Below, in pieces: positions 54,245 to 62,579 of a stretch of DNA of 64,000 nucleotides (within the stretch, counting starts at the first letter, position 1; the number at the start of each line of letters is the position of its first letter). The notes under the pieces are model-generated. The model saw only the letters and a list, made by a program, of their open reading frames with translations, was not told the origin of the DNA and did not search any database. The DNA comes from Bacteroides faecium (GTDB taxonomy: Bacteria; Bacteroidota; Bacteroidia; Bacteroidales; Bacteroidaceae). The position numbers were made by a program, and so were the translations under genes. The stretch lies in the NCBI RefSeq assembly GCF_012113595.1, contig NZ_CP050831.1:2356001-2420000 (forward strand), read 5' to 3'.

Positions 54245-55729
54245 ATGAGAACAACAGAGAATGAAGGTTATACTCCAACACAACAGGAAATAGCCACTTC
54301 AGCCTACTTTGACACTATCAAAGACAATCAAGCAGCATTGCGCCAGTTCTTCACCGAAATGCCCAAAGGTGGCGATGTACATAACCATTTGACAGGTTCA
54401 GCTTATGCCGAAACTTACTTTGAGCTGGCTGCAAAAAAAAGTATGTACGTTAATCTGGAAACAGGCAGGCTCTATGCCCAAAAGCCGATAGATATAGAAA
54501 CCATACAGCTTTCCAATGATATGGACGACTTGCATAATCACCGTATGGCACTTATCGACAAATGGAGCATCCGCAACTTCCAGCCCTACAAGTATCCCCT
54601 CGGTCCGGACGAATACTTCTTCGGCACATTCGGTTTGCTTTCGGCATTGACCGGAGACATTAATAACCTTGCCTACCTGATGCATGAACTGAAAGTTCGT
54701 GCTGTGAAAGAAAACGTGCAATATCTTGAAGTGATGGGGACTTCCCCCAGCGTTCCGAAAGACTGTTTTCTGGGTGATGACTACGAACAGTTTGATAAGC
54801 AACTGAAAAAATGTGTAAAAGAAGGGAATTATGAAGATGTTCAAGACACATTGGATGAAGTTTTCAACCTATTTGAAAAGAACGCAGAGAATACTGTTGA
54901 AACCTATATCCACTTTATAAATGAACTGGATGATACGAGCAACACGTTCGGCAATCATTTGGATGTGGACACCTCAAACCTTGTATGCCGTTATCAAGGC
55001 TATTCCTCACGCGGTAGTGAGCCTCTCAAGGTATTCGCTCAACTCTATGTAGTTCATAAAGCATGTTTGCAAACAGAATATAATGGCAAGGAGAATGTTC
55101 TGAAAGGATGTAACATCGTAGCCGCAGAAAATGGGGAGAAGTCGATGATGTATTATCGGTTGCACATGGAAATGTTCAAGCTGCTGAACGATAAATTCCC
55201 CAATGTCCCTACTTCACTTCACGCCGGGGAATTAACCATAGGGCTGATGCGCCCCGAACACCTGACCTATCACATAAGCCTTGCCATAAATACGGGTAAA
55301 GCCAACCGTATCGGGCATGGTGTAGATTTACCTTTCGAACAAGACAGCAATGATACATTGAAAATGATGGCAGATAGTAAAATACCGGTAGAAATCAATC
55401 TGACCAGCAACGAGTTTATCCTTGGTGTGAAGGATTCCGAACATCCCATCATGCTCTACAAAAATGCTGGTGTCCCTGTGATTATCTCTACCGACGATCC
55501 GGGGATTCTGCGTACATCGCTTACCGAACAATATACCTTGGCGGTATTACGCTATGGATTCTCGTATGAAGATATCAAGCTATTTGTTCAAAACAGTATT
55601 ACTTATGCTTTTCTTGCCGATGAAGATAAGGCGTCCATAAATAAAGATATGAAGACCATGTTCGACGATTTTGAAAAGAGAATCTCTTCACGACATCCAG
55701 AGCCTGATGTTCCGGAAGGTGAGGATTGA
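54245..55729 (+). CDS. Adenosine deaminase-like amidohydrolase
   Basis: A 494-residue metal-dependent amidohydrolase. The metal and substrate motifs are intact: 'GGDVHNHLTGS' (HxH), 'SLHAGELT' (His with catalytic Glu), 'RIGHGVDLP' and 'VIISTDDPGIL' (Asp pair). It is longer than the ~350-residue classic enzyme, with an insertion around residues 150-260, as in ADGF/CECR1-like relatives. No signal peptide, so cytoplasmic. Likely deaminates adenosine or a related nucleoside; specificity is unproven. It has its own start 31 nt after a terminator. Confidence 0.88.
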   Translation: MRTTENEGYTPTQQEIATSAYFDTIKDNQAALRQFFTEMPKGGDVHNHLTGSAYAETYFELAAKKSMYVNLETGRLYAQKPIDIETIQLSNDMDDLHNHRMALIDKWSIRNFQPYKYPLGPDEYFFGTFGLLSALTGDINNLAYLMHELKVRAVKENVQYLEVMGTSPSVPKDCFLGDDYEQFDKQLKKCVKEGNYEDVQDTLDEVFNLFEKNAENTVETYIHFINELDDTSNTFGNHLDVDTSNLVCRYQGYSSRGSEPLKVFAQLYVVHKACLQTEYNGKENVLKGCNIVAAENGEKSMMYYRLHMEMFKLLNDKFPNVPTSLHAGELTIGLMRPEHLTYHISLAINTGKANRIGHGVDLPFEQDSNDTLKMMADSKIPVEINLTSNEFILGVKDSEHPIMLYKNAGVPVIISTDDPGILRTSLTEQYTLAVLRYGFSYEDIKLFVQNSITYAFLADEDKASINKDMKTMFDDFEKRISSRHPEPDVPEGED

Positions 55730-55763
55730 CCCTTGTCCGGTATATTCCGGCCACTAAACATTC

Positions 55764-55823
55764 AGATATGTGCCACCTGGTATAATCTATGGTGCTGTCT
55801 CGATAGCTTGAGGGCACGTATCT
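55764..55823. other. Imperfect stem-loop after adenosine-deaminase-like gene
   Basis: An 11-bp stem with one G-U pair (55764-55774 with 55813-55823) closes a 38-nt loop, with no T-tract. It may be a 3' processing structure of the plus-strand transcript. Confidence 0.35.
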
Positions 55824-55843
55824 GAAGCCTGTAAAAAGACAAA

Positions 55844-55885
55844 ACACCGGAACTCCGACCATATATATAGTTTGAGTTCCGGTGT
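55844..55885 (-). terminator. Terminator of the Dps-like ferritin gene
   Basis: A 12-bp perfect stem (55844-55855 with 55874-55885) is followed on the minus strand by TTTTGTCTTTTT. It lies 21 nt beyond the ferritin stop and may also stop the convergent plus-strand transcript. Confidence 0.85.
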
Positions 55886-55906
55886 AGTCTCTTATTATAT
55901 TAGGAT

Positions 55907-56419
55907 TTACTTATCGAGGAATGATTTTTTCATTCTTGCAATATCCGTCAGATAATCCTGCAAATCCTGTTCATGTTCTTCCTCTTCGGCAAGAATATGT
56001 TTGGCGATGTCGCAGGTAGTGAAATCTTTCCCATTGGTAAAATCTGCAATTTCCTGATAACGAAGGATTGCGCAGCGTTCGGAAGCTACATTATCTTTCA
56101 GCAAACTGACAGAGTCGAACCCCTGCGGAGCATCATATTTGCATCTTGCCAACTCGAACCATTGCTTAGGGTCGAGCACCGGAACTCCTTCCAGCTCGAT
56201 GATACGGTCAGCGAGCAGTTGCGCATGTCTGCGCTCTTCTTCGGCATGTTCCTCAAATTCACCCTGTACATCGGCACGCATGGCACCTTCCACTACTAAT
56301 GCACCTACCCAATATTGATAGTATGCCAACCATTCTTCAGCTAATGCTGCGTTCAACTGTGCGATTAAACTTTCTACATCTAGTTTCCCTTGTAGAATTT
56401 TTACACTTTCTCTAGCCAT
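55907..56419 (-). CDS. Dps-like ferritin (DPSL type)
   Basis: A 170-residue ferritin-like four-helix protein that oxidises and stores iron and protects against peroxide. Diiron ligands are visible in 'ALAEEWLAYYQYW', 'EEHAEEERRHAQLLADRI' and 'ILAEEEEHEQDL'. Two cysteines near the site ('ASERCAIL' and 'FTTCDIAKHI') fit the DPSL subgroup described from Bacteroides fragilis. The start is ATG at 56419 ('MARESVKILQGKLD'); the open frame to 56536 is upstream leader. That leader and the first codons are duplicated at 58.3 kb beyond the DUF1703 gene. Confidence 0.9.
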   Translation of the reverse strand: MARESVKILQGKLDVESLIAQLNAALAEEWLAYYQYWVGALVVEGAMRADVQGEFEEHAEEERRHAQLLADRIIELEGVPVLDPKQWFELARCKYDAPQGFDSVSLLKDNVASERCAILRYQEIADFTNGKDFTTCDIAKHILAEEEEHEQDLQDYLTDIARMKKSFLDK

Positions 56420-56546
56420 AATTTTTATGTTTAGGTTAATATGTTTAAGCTGCCTATGTAACAGACAGGGCGTGTTTTTGTTTATGGCGCGTAGAGGTTT
56501 TAACAGAAAGATAGTTTCTTGTATGATGGTTTGCACCTGCTGATTG

Positions 56547-58109
56547 TTATCTCTCTACCAGCCAGCGGCTTAAATTCCGGCTTTCCGGGCTGAACTCCAC
56601 ACCGATTTTTATAACTTCTCTCTGGTCTGACTGATAAGGAATTAAATATCCTTTTTCATCAATCTGCTTGAGAGCCTCTTCGGCAGTCCCTTTCAGCTTG
56701 AACTCAAATACGTAGATATATTTAGGAGTTTTTACTACCGCATCAGCACGACCACGGGTGCTGCGTACCTCGGCTTCGGTGAACTGTCCCATCAATTTGA
56801 AAACCAGATAGAAAATAACCTGATAGTGCCGCTCGGTACGGTCATTCAGTTCATACGGAATGTCAGCGAAAAAGGCTTCGAGACGCGTGAGGAAGGATTC
56901 GTAGTCACCACTCCGGAGCTCTTGCACAAATTTTCCGATATAAAATCCCTGATCGTTATTCTTCATTGGAGTGTAGTACGGCACGAGGAAGTTGATAAAG
57001 CCATAACGGACTTCATCATTCGGAAAGGCAAGCAGGTAATTTTGAAACTCTTTATCGTAATCCTTTATTGTCAGGTATCCGCTTTGATAAATCAACGGAA
57101 TAGGATTATTGGCATTCATCCTGTATTCGGTGAACGAAGAAGCCGGAGCCTCTATCCCGTCTAGCAATGTACGGAGATCGTATTCGCTTTTCTGTAGAAG
57201 TTCCACCAAAAAAGTAGGCGTGCCGGTCTGAAACCAGTAGTTGCTTATCTCCAGTTTGCTGAAAGCATTCAGTACACTGAACGGATTGAAAACGCCTTCT
57301 CCGTTCGGGTGAAAATGATAGCCGTCGTAATTGCGCTCCATAGCAGCTACTACTTCTTCCGGGCTCTGCTGGTTCCTCTGGCCGAATGTTGCAATCTCGG
57401 GCTCGAAAGTAGCAGCCAGTTCCTCGCGGGTGATGCCGCAAAGAGTTGCGTATGAGTAATCGAGACTGATGTCATTCAATTGGTTCAAATCGCTGAATAC
57501 ACTGACTTGTGCGAATTTTGTAACTCCGGTCAGAAAAACGAAATGAAGGTATGGGTCAGCGCTTTTCAGCACCCCATAGAAAGCCTTGAGCGTCTGGCGA
57601 TAGTCGTCAAGCAGCTTGGGTTGGCTGATAGCTTGCAAGAGCGGCTTGTCATATTCATCTATCAATACCGCTACCTGACTGCCTGTTTGCTCGTATGCCC
57701 GGCGGATAATGCCTTCAAAACGTCTGGAAAGCGTGTTCTCATCCATTCCTTTTCCGTATTGGATTTCCCATTGGGTAAGATGGCTGCTTAGTATCTCTTT
57801 CAACTTTTCCGGCTTGTCATACTTTTCGGCATTCAAGTCAAGATGGAGTACCGGATATTCGTTCCATTCCGTTTCCATTTTCTCAATGGCAAGACCTTCA
57901 AACAATTCTTTCTTTCCTTCGAAGTATGCCTTGAATGTAGACAATAACAAGCTTTTTCCGAATCGGCGCGGTCTGCTCAAGAAATAAGGCTTTCCTAAAT
58001 TAGCCATCCGCCATACCAGTGCGGTCTTATCTACATAAAGATAGTTTTTCCTTCTGATGTCTTCAAAGGTTTGTATTCCAATAGGAAGTTTGCGCATTAA
58101 ATTGTCCAT
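56547..58109 (-). CDS. AAA-ATPase-like / PD-(D/E)XK nuclease-superfamily protein (DUF1703), copy 1
   Basis: A 520-residue protein of the PF09820-PF08011 type. The N-terminal AAA-like domain has a P-loop 'SRPRRFGKSLLLST' (about residues 44-57) and a Walker B 'VAVLIDEYDKPLL'. The C-terminal PD-(D/E)XK-like domain (about 420-510) keeps 'RGRADAVV...YVFEFKLKGTAEEALKQI', with the Asp and Glu-x-Lys residues. The biological role of this family is unsettled; it is abundant and often multi-copy in Bacteroides, like mobile or selfish genes. It sits between the ferritin gene and a duplicated piece of the ferritin 5' region. Confidence 0.9.
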   Translation of the reverse strand: MDNLMRKLPIGIQTFEDIRRKNYLYVDKTALVWRMANLGKPYFLSRPRRFGKSLLLSTFKAYFEGKKELFEGLAIEKMETEWNEYPVLHLDLNAEKYDKPEKLKEILSSHLTQWEIQYGKGMDENTLSRRFEGIIRRAYEQTGSQVAVLIDEYDKPLLQAISQPKLLDDYRQTLKAFYGVLKSADPYLHFVFLTGVTKFAQVSVFSDLNQLNDISLDYSYATLCGITREELAATFEPEIATFGQRNQQSPEEVVAAMERNYDGYHFHPNGEGVFNPFSVLNAFSKLEISNYWFQTGTPTFLVELLQKSEYDLRTLLDGIEAPASSFTEYRMNANNPIPLIYQSGYLTIKDYDKEFQNYLLAFPNDEVRYGFINFLVPYYTPMKNNDQGFYIGKFVQELRSGDYESFLTRLEAFFADIPYELNDRTERHYQVIFYLVFKLMGQFTEAEVRSTRGRADAVVKTPKYIYVFEFKLKGTAEEALKQIDEKGYLIPYQSDQREVIKIGVEFSPESRNLSRWLVER

Positions 58110-58136
58110 ATCCGGTTATTTTTATAATTGACACAT

Positions 58137-58144
58137 CAAAGATA
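58137..58144 (-). promoter_or_regulatory. Predicted -7 box for DUF1703 copy 1
   Basis: TATCTTTG on the minus strand, 27 nt before the start at 58109; the same octamer precedes copy 2 at 60773. Confidence 0.55.
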
Positions 58145-58256
58145 ACGATTATTTTTAGAACTTTGTTTTTACTTACATATAAGTTTGTAAAGTGCTATTT
58201 TATCTGCCATCTGCAACAAAATTGAATTATCTTATTGAAAGTAAGTGCGTTATAGC

Positions 58257-58303
58257 GTTGCAGATACCTGTTGCAGATGTGTGGCAGATGCAGTATCTGC
58301 AAC
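58257..58303. repeat. Inverted repeat and CAGAT cluster
   Basis: GTTGCAGATA (58257-58266) and TATCTGCAAC (58294-58303) form a perfect 10-bp inverted repeat. Further TGCAGAT/ATCTGC copies lie at about 58201-58215, 58271 and 58284. It marks the junction between the DUF1703 promoter region and the ferritin fragment. Confidence 0.55.
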
Positions 58304-58425
58304 ACATCCTCTCTAGCCATAATTATTGTGTTCAGGTTACTATGTTTAAGTTGCCTATGTAATAGACTACAGTTGCTTTTGTTTCGTGAACGTGTTGGCT
58401 TTAAAAGAAAAAATCCCCTCATCTG
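58304..58425 (-). pseudogene. Duplicated 5' fragment of the ferritin gene (leader plus first codons)
   Basis: On the minus strand this segment parallels 56411-56520. It shares TCTAGCCATAATT around the start codon and TGCCTATGTAA in the leader. The encoded 'LLHRQLKHSNLN' leader reading and 'MARED' start mirror 'LLHRQLKHINLN' and 'MARES' at the intact gene. Similarity ends a few codons into the coding part, at the CAGAT cluster. So it is a truncated copy of the ferritin promoter/start, now separated from it by DUF1703 copy 1. Confidence 0.7.
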
Positions 58426-58470
58426 CCATTCGTCGGTGTTGGCAAAGAGGGGATATATGTCAATGCGGCA

Positions 58471-59484
58471 TCAAACCTTTCTTCCTTTTCTTATCGGTGA
58501 GTTCTGCTTGGGCGCCTGCGTTTTCTTTTCTACTACTCTTGACTTTCCAACTCGAAGCCCGCTTCCTCCTTTTTTCTTCTTCTTTTTCATCGTTGTTTCT
58601 TGCTTTACTTGCTCCCTGTCTATAACCTCAGTGGATGCGCTGAAGGGTTTATCAGCTTTTGCTTTTTGGGCTTGTTTAGAGACAATATTAGCTTTGCGGT
58701 AATTCGTTTTTATGTCATACCCTTGCAAAGCTCTGTTTATCGCCTTGTTGCTATTGGCGGGTTTCTTGGCTTGAACTATATCTTTTGACTTATCCAATAA
58801 GTCAAATAATTCTTCCAGTTCACCTTGAGTCAAATCTCTATAATTCCCTTGTCCCAAATTACCTAATTTGATGTTCATAATTTGAATGCGTTCCAGCTTA
58901 ACTACTTCATAGTCAAAGTACTCGCACATACGGCGGATCTGACGATTAAGTCCTTGAACCAAAGAGATTTGAAAGGTGTAAGGGTTGATTTCTTTGATTT
59001 CGCAACGGCGGGTTACCCGGTCCAAAATGGGGACGCCCTCTGCCATCTTGGTAAGGAACTCTTTGGTGATGGGTCTATCTACTCTTACCAAATATTCCTT
59101 TTTATGATTGTTGCCCACGCGCAATATCTTGTTGACAATATCTCCATCGTTTGTAAGAAGGATTAAGCCCTGAGAGTCTTTATCCAAACGTCCGATAGGA
59201 AATATGCGTTGCTCGTGACTTATGTATTCAATAATATTGCTTCTATCAGAAACATCTGTTGTGCTAACGACTCCTACCGGTTTATTAAAAGCGATATACA
59301 CAGGCTCAATTTCATTTTTTATAAGCTCTCCGCGCACTTCAACTTTTTGACCCGGCAATATGCGCATTCCGATAGTTGCACGTTTACCATCGATGGTTAC
59401 ATATCCATCTTTGATAAGCTGGTCAGCCTCTCTTCGCGAGCAATAGCCCGATCCACTGATGTATCTGTTCAGTCTATATTCCAT
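58471..59484 (-). CDS. rluF: 23S rRNA pseudouridine synthase, RluF type (RsuA family)
   Basis: A 337-residue RNA-modifying enzyme with an S4 domain (about residues 1-60, 'LNRYISGSGYCSRREADQLIKDG') and an RsuA-family catalytic domain with the Asp in 'GRLDKDSQGLILLTNDG'. The 'VQGLNRQIRRMCEYFDYEV' motif is typical of the RluF/RluB branch. A ~90-residue Lys-rich, low-complexity C-terminal tail follows and is probably an RNA-binding extension. Predicted to modify U2604 of 23S rRNA. A 23-codon frame lies just upstream. Confidence 0.9.
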   Translation of the reverse strand: MEYRLNRYISGSGYCSRREADQLIKDGYVTIDGKRATIGMRILPGQKVEVRGELIKNEIEPVYIAFNKPVGVVSTTDVSDRSNIIEYISHEQRIFPIGRLDKDSQGLILLTNDGDIVNKILRVGNNHKKEYLVRVDRPITKEFLTKMAEGVPILDRVTRRCEIKEINPYTFQISLVQGLNRQIRRMCEYFDYEVVKLERIQIMNIKLGNLGQGNYRDLTQGELEELFDLLDKSKDIVQAKKPANSNKAINRALQGYDIKTNYRKANIVSKQAQKAKADKPFSASTEVIDREQVKQETTMKKKKKKGGSGLRVGKSRVVEKKTQAPKQNSPIRKGRKV

Positions 59485-59497
59485 TTTATATTTTTAT

Positions 59498-59569
59498 TTA
59501 TGTATTTACAATTAGTCCATTAAACATTTCATTCGCACTTATGTGCCAACAGGGTGTTCGTTTCATCAT
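59498..59569 (-). CDS. Possible 23-aa leader peptide upstream of rluF
   Basis: A short frame starting with tandem ATGs, preceded by a strong Shine-Dalgarno-like GGGAGG 6 nt upstream (unusual for Bacteroides), ends 13 nt before rluF. A small inverted repeat (TCCCT/AGGGA) overlaps the ribosome site. It could be a regulatory leader peptide; length is too small for a homology judgement. Confidence 0.3.
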   Translation of the reverse strand: MMKRTPCWHISANEMFNGLIVNT

Positions 59570-59677
59570 CTTAACCTCCCTGTTCTATTAGTAGGGAATG
59601 CCTAATTAAATGTGGGAAACCTTCCTCAAAAGGAAAGCTTTTTTAAAGACATAAAAATGCAGTTAGATAATACGGAA

Positions 59678-59685
59678 CAAATATA
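59678..59685 (-). promoter_or_regulatory. Predicted -7 box for rluF
   Basis: TATATTTG on the minus strand gives a transcript start near 59670 and a leader of about 185 nt containing the small frame above. Confidence 0.4.
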
Positions 59686-60102
59686 GCAATAGAAACAAAG
59701 AGGAGAAAGAATATTAGCAATTATAAATTAGAAAAATAGAAGATATTGAATTTATTGGGAGTTCGCCCTGTCCTGGTCCTGAATTTTTTTCCTCTGGGAG
59801 GCTCTTCTCATAAAAAGTTTTGTTGAGTTTTACCCTCATACTCTCATAAATCGTTTGGATCCCTTTATTCATCGTAGTTTTAGCTATGGGAGCAGGACTT
59901 TATATCTCCCTGATAGTAACTTTTACTCTCATACATAATTTTTACTTTCAATATGTAATACATTTATAATCAGTATAATATGTATTTTCTTGTGATAAGT
60001 CAACATATTCCATGTCGACTGCTTTTTGTGCTTTATTTGCTTCGTGTAGCCTATAATTTTATGTTTGTTTCGGTTTCAAGTAGCTGTTTTTATCCTTTTT
60101 CT

Positions 60103-60212
60103 CCTATATATCATACGTTAACCCCTTATATATTATATGTCGTTTCCTTGTATCTTATATGTCAATCCTTTGTATATTGTATGTCAATCCTTTGGTATTC
60201 TTATGTTTTCCC
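60103..60212 (+). repeat. Five imperfect 22-bp tandem repeats
   Basis: Units begin at 60103, 60125, 60147, 60169 and 60191, with core TTATATGTC. Units 3 and 4 agree at 19 of 22 positions; the outer units are more diverged. There are no variable spacers, so it is not a CRISPR array. Confidence 0.75.
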
Positions 60213-60228
60213 CTAATCATGTGTAAGG

Positions 60229-60244
60229 GCTCACAATTGTGAGC
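60229..60244. promoter_or_regulatory. 16-bp perfect palindrome, operator-like
   Basis: GCTCACAATTGTGAGC is a perfect inverted repeat, with partly symmetric flanks (TAAG and TTA). The half-site and size are operator-like, but the nearest start codon is about 570 bp away. Confidence 0.5.
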
Positions 60245-60509
60245 TTATTTGTTCACATATGTAGATATATTTATCTACGGCTGTTAGCTTGTTTGTTTAC
60301 ACTACTGAGCCCTTGACAATGACTAAAGGAAGATATATAGATGCCTAAGGAAAGATGTCCGGATATTAGTAGGATGACCTCTTGATGCCTGCTTTGTGTG
60401 TTGTAAAGTACCGCTTGATACTATGTAATTAAGCGGTGCATGACTTCATGTTTACCTTGAAATATATTGCCGCCTAATGGTTTTTTCGTTTCAGAAGTGT
60501 TACTTTCCT

Positions 60510-60666
60510 TATGAGAAATGATTGATAAACGTATGAGAAATGCACTGTTTTTAAGGTAAAATGGTGAAAAAAGTATGAGAAATGCCGTGTTTGATTTTAT
60601 TTCTCATAGTGTTATCTGATTGATTTATATGTAATTACTATATAAACTATGAGAATATGAGAAATG
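60510..60666. repeat. TATGAGAAATG motif cluster upstream of DUF1703 copy 2
   Basis: Exact direct copies at 60510, 60532, 60574 and 60656, an inverted ATTTCTCATA at 60599-60608 and a partial copy at 60649. The first two are 22 bp apart. All lie 107-263 bp upstream of the predicted -7 box of the next gene. Confidence 0.75.
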
Positions 60667-60772
60667 ATTTTGCGAAATCGTTTCTAGCATCGCTGAAAAT
60701 ATATAAATAGTGGTATCTTGAAGGAAAGAATCTTTTAACCTTGTCGTGACAAAGAGTTCTATTAAAAATATA

Positions 60773-60780
60773 TATCTTTG
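60773..60780 (+). promoter_or_regulatory. Predicted -7 box for DUF1703 copy 2
   Basis: TATCTTTG followed by GCAAG, 33 nt before the start at 60814. Confidence 0.6.
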
Positions 60781-60813
60781 CAAGACAGGTGTTGATTTAT
60801 AAAAGCAGAGAAT

Positions 60814-62367
60814 ATGAGCAATAAAATATATCCTATTGGTATTCAGAATTTTGAAAAGATTCGTAATGACGGTTATTTCTATATTGATAAAACTGCATTG
60901 GTATATCAAATGGTCAAGACCGGAAGTTATTACTTCTTGAGTCGTCCGCGCCGTTTCGGAAAGAGTCTGCTCATTTCTACCTTAGAGGCTTACTTCCAAG
61001 GAAAAAAGGAACTGTTTGAAGGGTTGGCAGTGGAAAAATTGGAAAAGGATTGGATAAGATATCCTATACTGCATCTGGATCTTAATATCGAAAAGTATGA
61101 TACGCCGGAAAGTCTGGATAAAATATTGAATGATAATCTGGAATATTGGGAAAGCCAATATGGGACTCGTCCGTCCGAGACATCTTTTTCCCTACGTTTT
61201 GCCGGTGTTATTCAGCGTGCTTGTGAGAAGACCGGACAACGTGTCGTTATTCTGGTTGATGAGTATGACAAGCCTATGCTGCAAGCCATTGGTAATGAAG
61301 AACTCCAAAAGCAATTCCGAAATACCTTGAAGCCATTTTATGGAGCTTTGAAGACGAAGGACGGGTATATAAAGTTTGCATTCCTCACCGGTGTAACAAA
61401 GTTTGGCAAAGTCAGTGTATTCAGTGACTTGAATAACCTGGATGATATTTCAATGTGGAATGAGTATGTCGAAATTTGTGGTGTCAGCGAGCGTGAAATC
61501 CACGAAAATCTGGAAACAGAACTCCATGAATTTGCAGCAGCGCGAGGAATAACGTATGATGAACTCTGTGAGGAACTGAGAAAGTGCTATGACGGCTATC
61601 ATTTTACTCACAATTCAATTGGCATGTACAATCCGTTCAGCCTGCTTAACGCTTTCAAGCGCAAGGAGTTCGGCAGTTATTGGTTTGAGACGGGTACGCC
61701 TACCTATCTGGTGAAATTGCTTAAAAAACATCATTATGACCTGGAACGGATGGCGCATGAAGAAACCGATGCCCAGGTTCTGAACAGTATAGACTCTGAA
61801 TCCACCAATCCTATACCTGTGATTTATCAGAGTGGATATCTAACCATCAAGGGGTATGATGACGAATTTGGAATGTATCGCCTGGGCTTTCCCAACCGTG
61901 AGGTGGAAGAAGGGTTTATTCGTTTCCTGCTTCCTTTTTATGCGAACGTAAATAAGGTAGAGTCCCCTTTTGAGATTCAGAAGTTTGTCCGTGAAGTGCG
62001 TTCCGGTGATTATAACTCTTTCTTCCACCGCCTGCAGAGTTTCTTTGCGGACACTACCTACGAAGTGATCCGTGACCAGGAACTGCATTACGAGAACGTG
62101 CTTTTCATAGTCTTTAAACTAGTCGGCTTCTACGTCAACGTGGAATATAAGACGAGTGACGGACGCATCGACCTTGTCTTGCAGACTGATAAGTTTATCT
62201 ATATAATGGAATTTAAGCTGAATGGTACGGCCGAAGAGGCTTTACAACAGATTAACGACAAGCATTACGCCCTTCCTTTTGAAATGGACGGACGCAAACT
62301 CTTTAAAATAGGCGTAAACTTCAGTGCGGAAACCCGCAATATCGAAAAATGGATTGTTGAATCCTGA
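60814..62367 (+). CDS. AAA-ATPase-like / PD-(D/E)XK nuclease-superfamily protein (DUF1703), copy 2
   Basis: A 517-residue paralog of the protein at 56.5-58.1 kb, similar over the full length. It has P-loop 'SRPRRFGKSLLIST', Walker B 'VVILVDEYDKPML', 'FLTGVTKFGKVSVFSDL' and the nuclease-like 'DGRIDLVLQTDKFIYIMEFKL'. The shared N-terminus 'PIGIQNFEKIRNDGYFYIDKTAL' supports the ATG at 60814. It is oriented away from copy 1, with rluF between them, and lies upstream of the rRNA operon. Function unknown. Confidence 0.9.
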   Translation: MSNKIYPIGIQNFEKIRNDGYFYIDKTALVYQMVKTGSYYFLSRPRRFGKSLLISTLEAYFQGKKELFEGLAVEKLEKDWIRYPILHLDLNIEKYDTPESLDKILNDNLEYWESQYGTRPSETSFSLRFAGVIQRACEKTGQRVVILVDEYDKPMLQAIGNEELQKQFRNTLKPFYGALKTKDGYIKFAFLTGVTKFGKVSVFSDLNNLDDISMWNEYVEICGVSEREIHENLETELHEFAAARGITYDELCEELRKCYDGYHFTHNSIGMYNPFSLLNAFKRKEFGSYWFETGTPTYLVKLLKKHHYDLERMAHEETDAQVLNSIDSESTNPIPVIYQSGYLTIKGYDDEFGMYRLGFPNREVEEGFIRFLLPFYANVNKVESPFEIQKFVREVRSGDYNSFFHRLQSFFADTTYEVIRDQELHYENVLFIVFKLVGFYVNVEYKTSDGRIDLVLQTDKFIYIMEFKLNGTAEEALQQINDKHYALPFEMDGRKLFKIGVNFSAETRNIEKWIVES

Positions 62368-62547
62368 ATGTATCTTGAAACTTTCTCCGTTATAGAAAAA
62401 CAGTTCTAATATGGATGCTTTATATAATAAGGTATGGGCATCTTGTATAAAGTAATGTCAGTAAGAAAAATATGTTCTACAACATCGTTATCAATCAACC
62501 ACTTAGCATACTTATGCAAAAATAATTAGAAAAAAGAGTGTTATATA

Positions 62548-62579
62548 TTTGGAGTGTATACCAAAACGGACTACTTTTG
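62548..62579 (+). promoter_or_regulatory. rRNA operon promoter P1
   Basis: A -33 TTTG (62548-62551) and a -7 TACTTTTG (62572-62579) with a 20-bp spacer, followed by GCACCCGCTTTC as at P3. The stretch before it (62368-62547) shows no gene. Confidence 0.7.

Larger units (their letters stand above)
59686..60772. other. Repeat-rich intergenic region without recognisable gene
   Basis: About 1.1 kb of AT-rich DNA between the divergent rluF and DUF1703 copy 2 promoters. It contains CTCATA motifs (59815-59935), a 22-bp tandem array, a 16-bp palindrome and TATGAGAAATG repeats (listed separately). Open frames are short and low-complexity. No tRNA or transposase was seen. Confidence 0.6.

Noticed and set aside
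60103..60212. CRISPR array
   Set aside because: Repeats are 22 bp, imperfect and directly adjacent with no spacers, and no cas genes are present.
59980..60216. A 78-codon plus-strand protein
   Set aside because: It is low-complexity and generated by the 22-bp repeats; no start signal.
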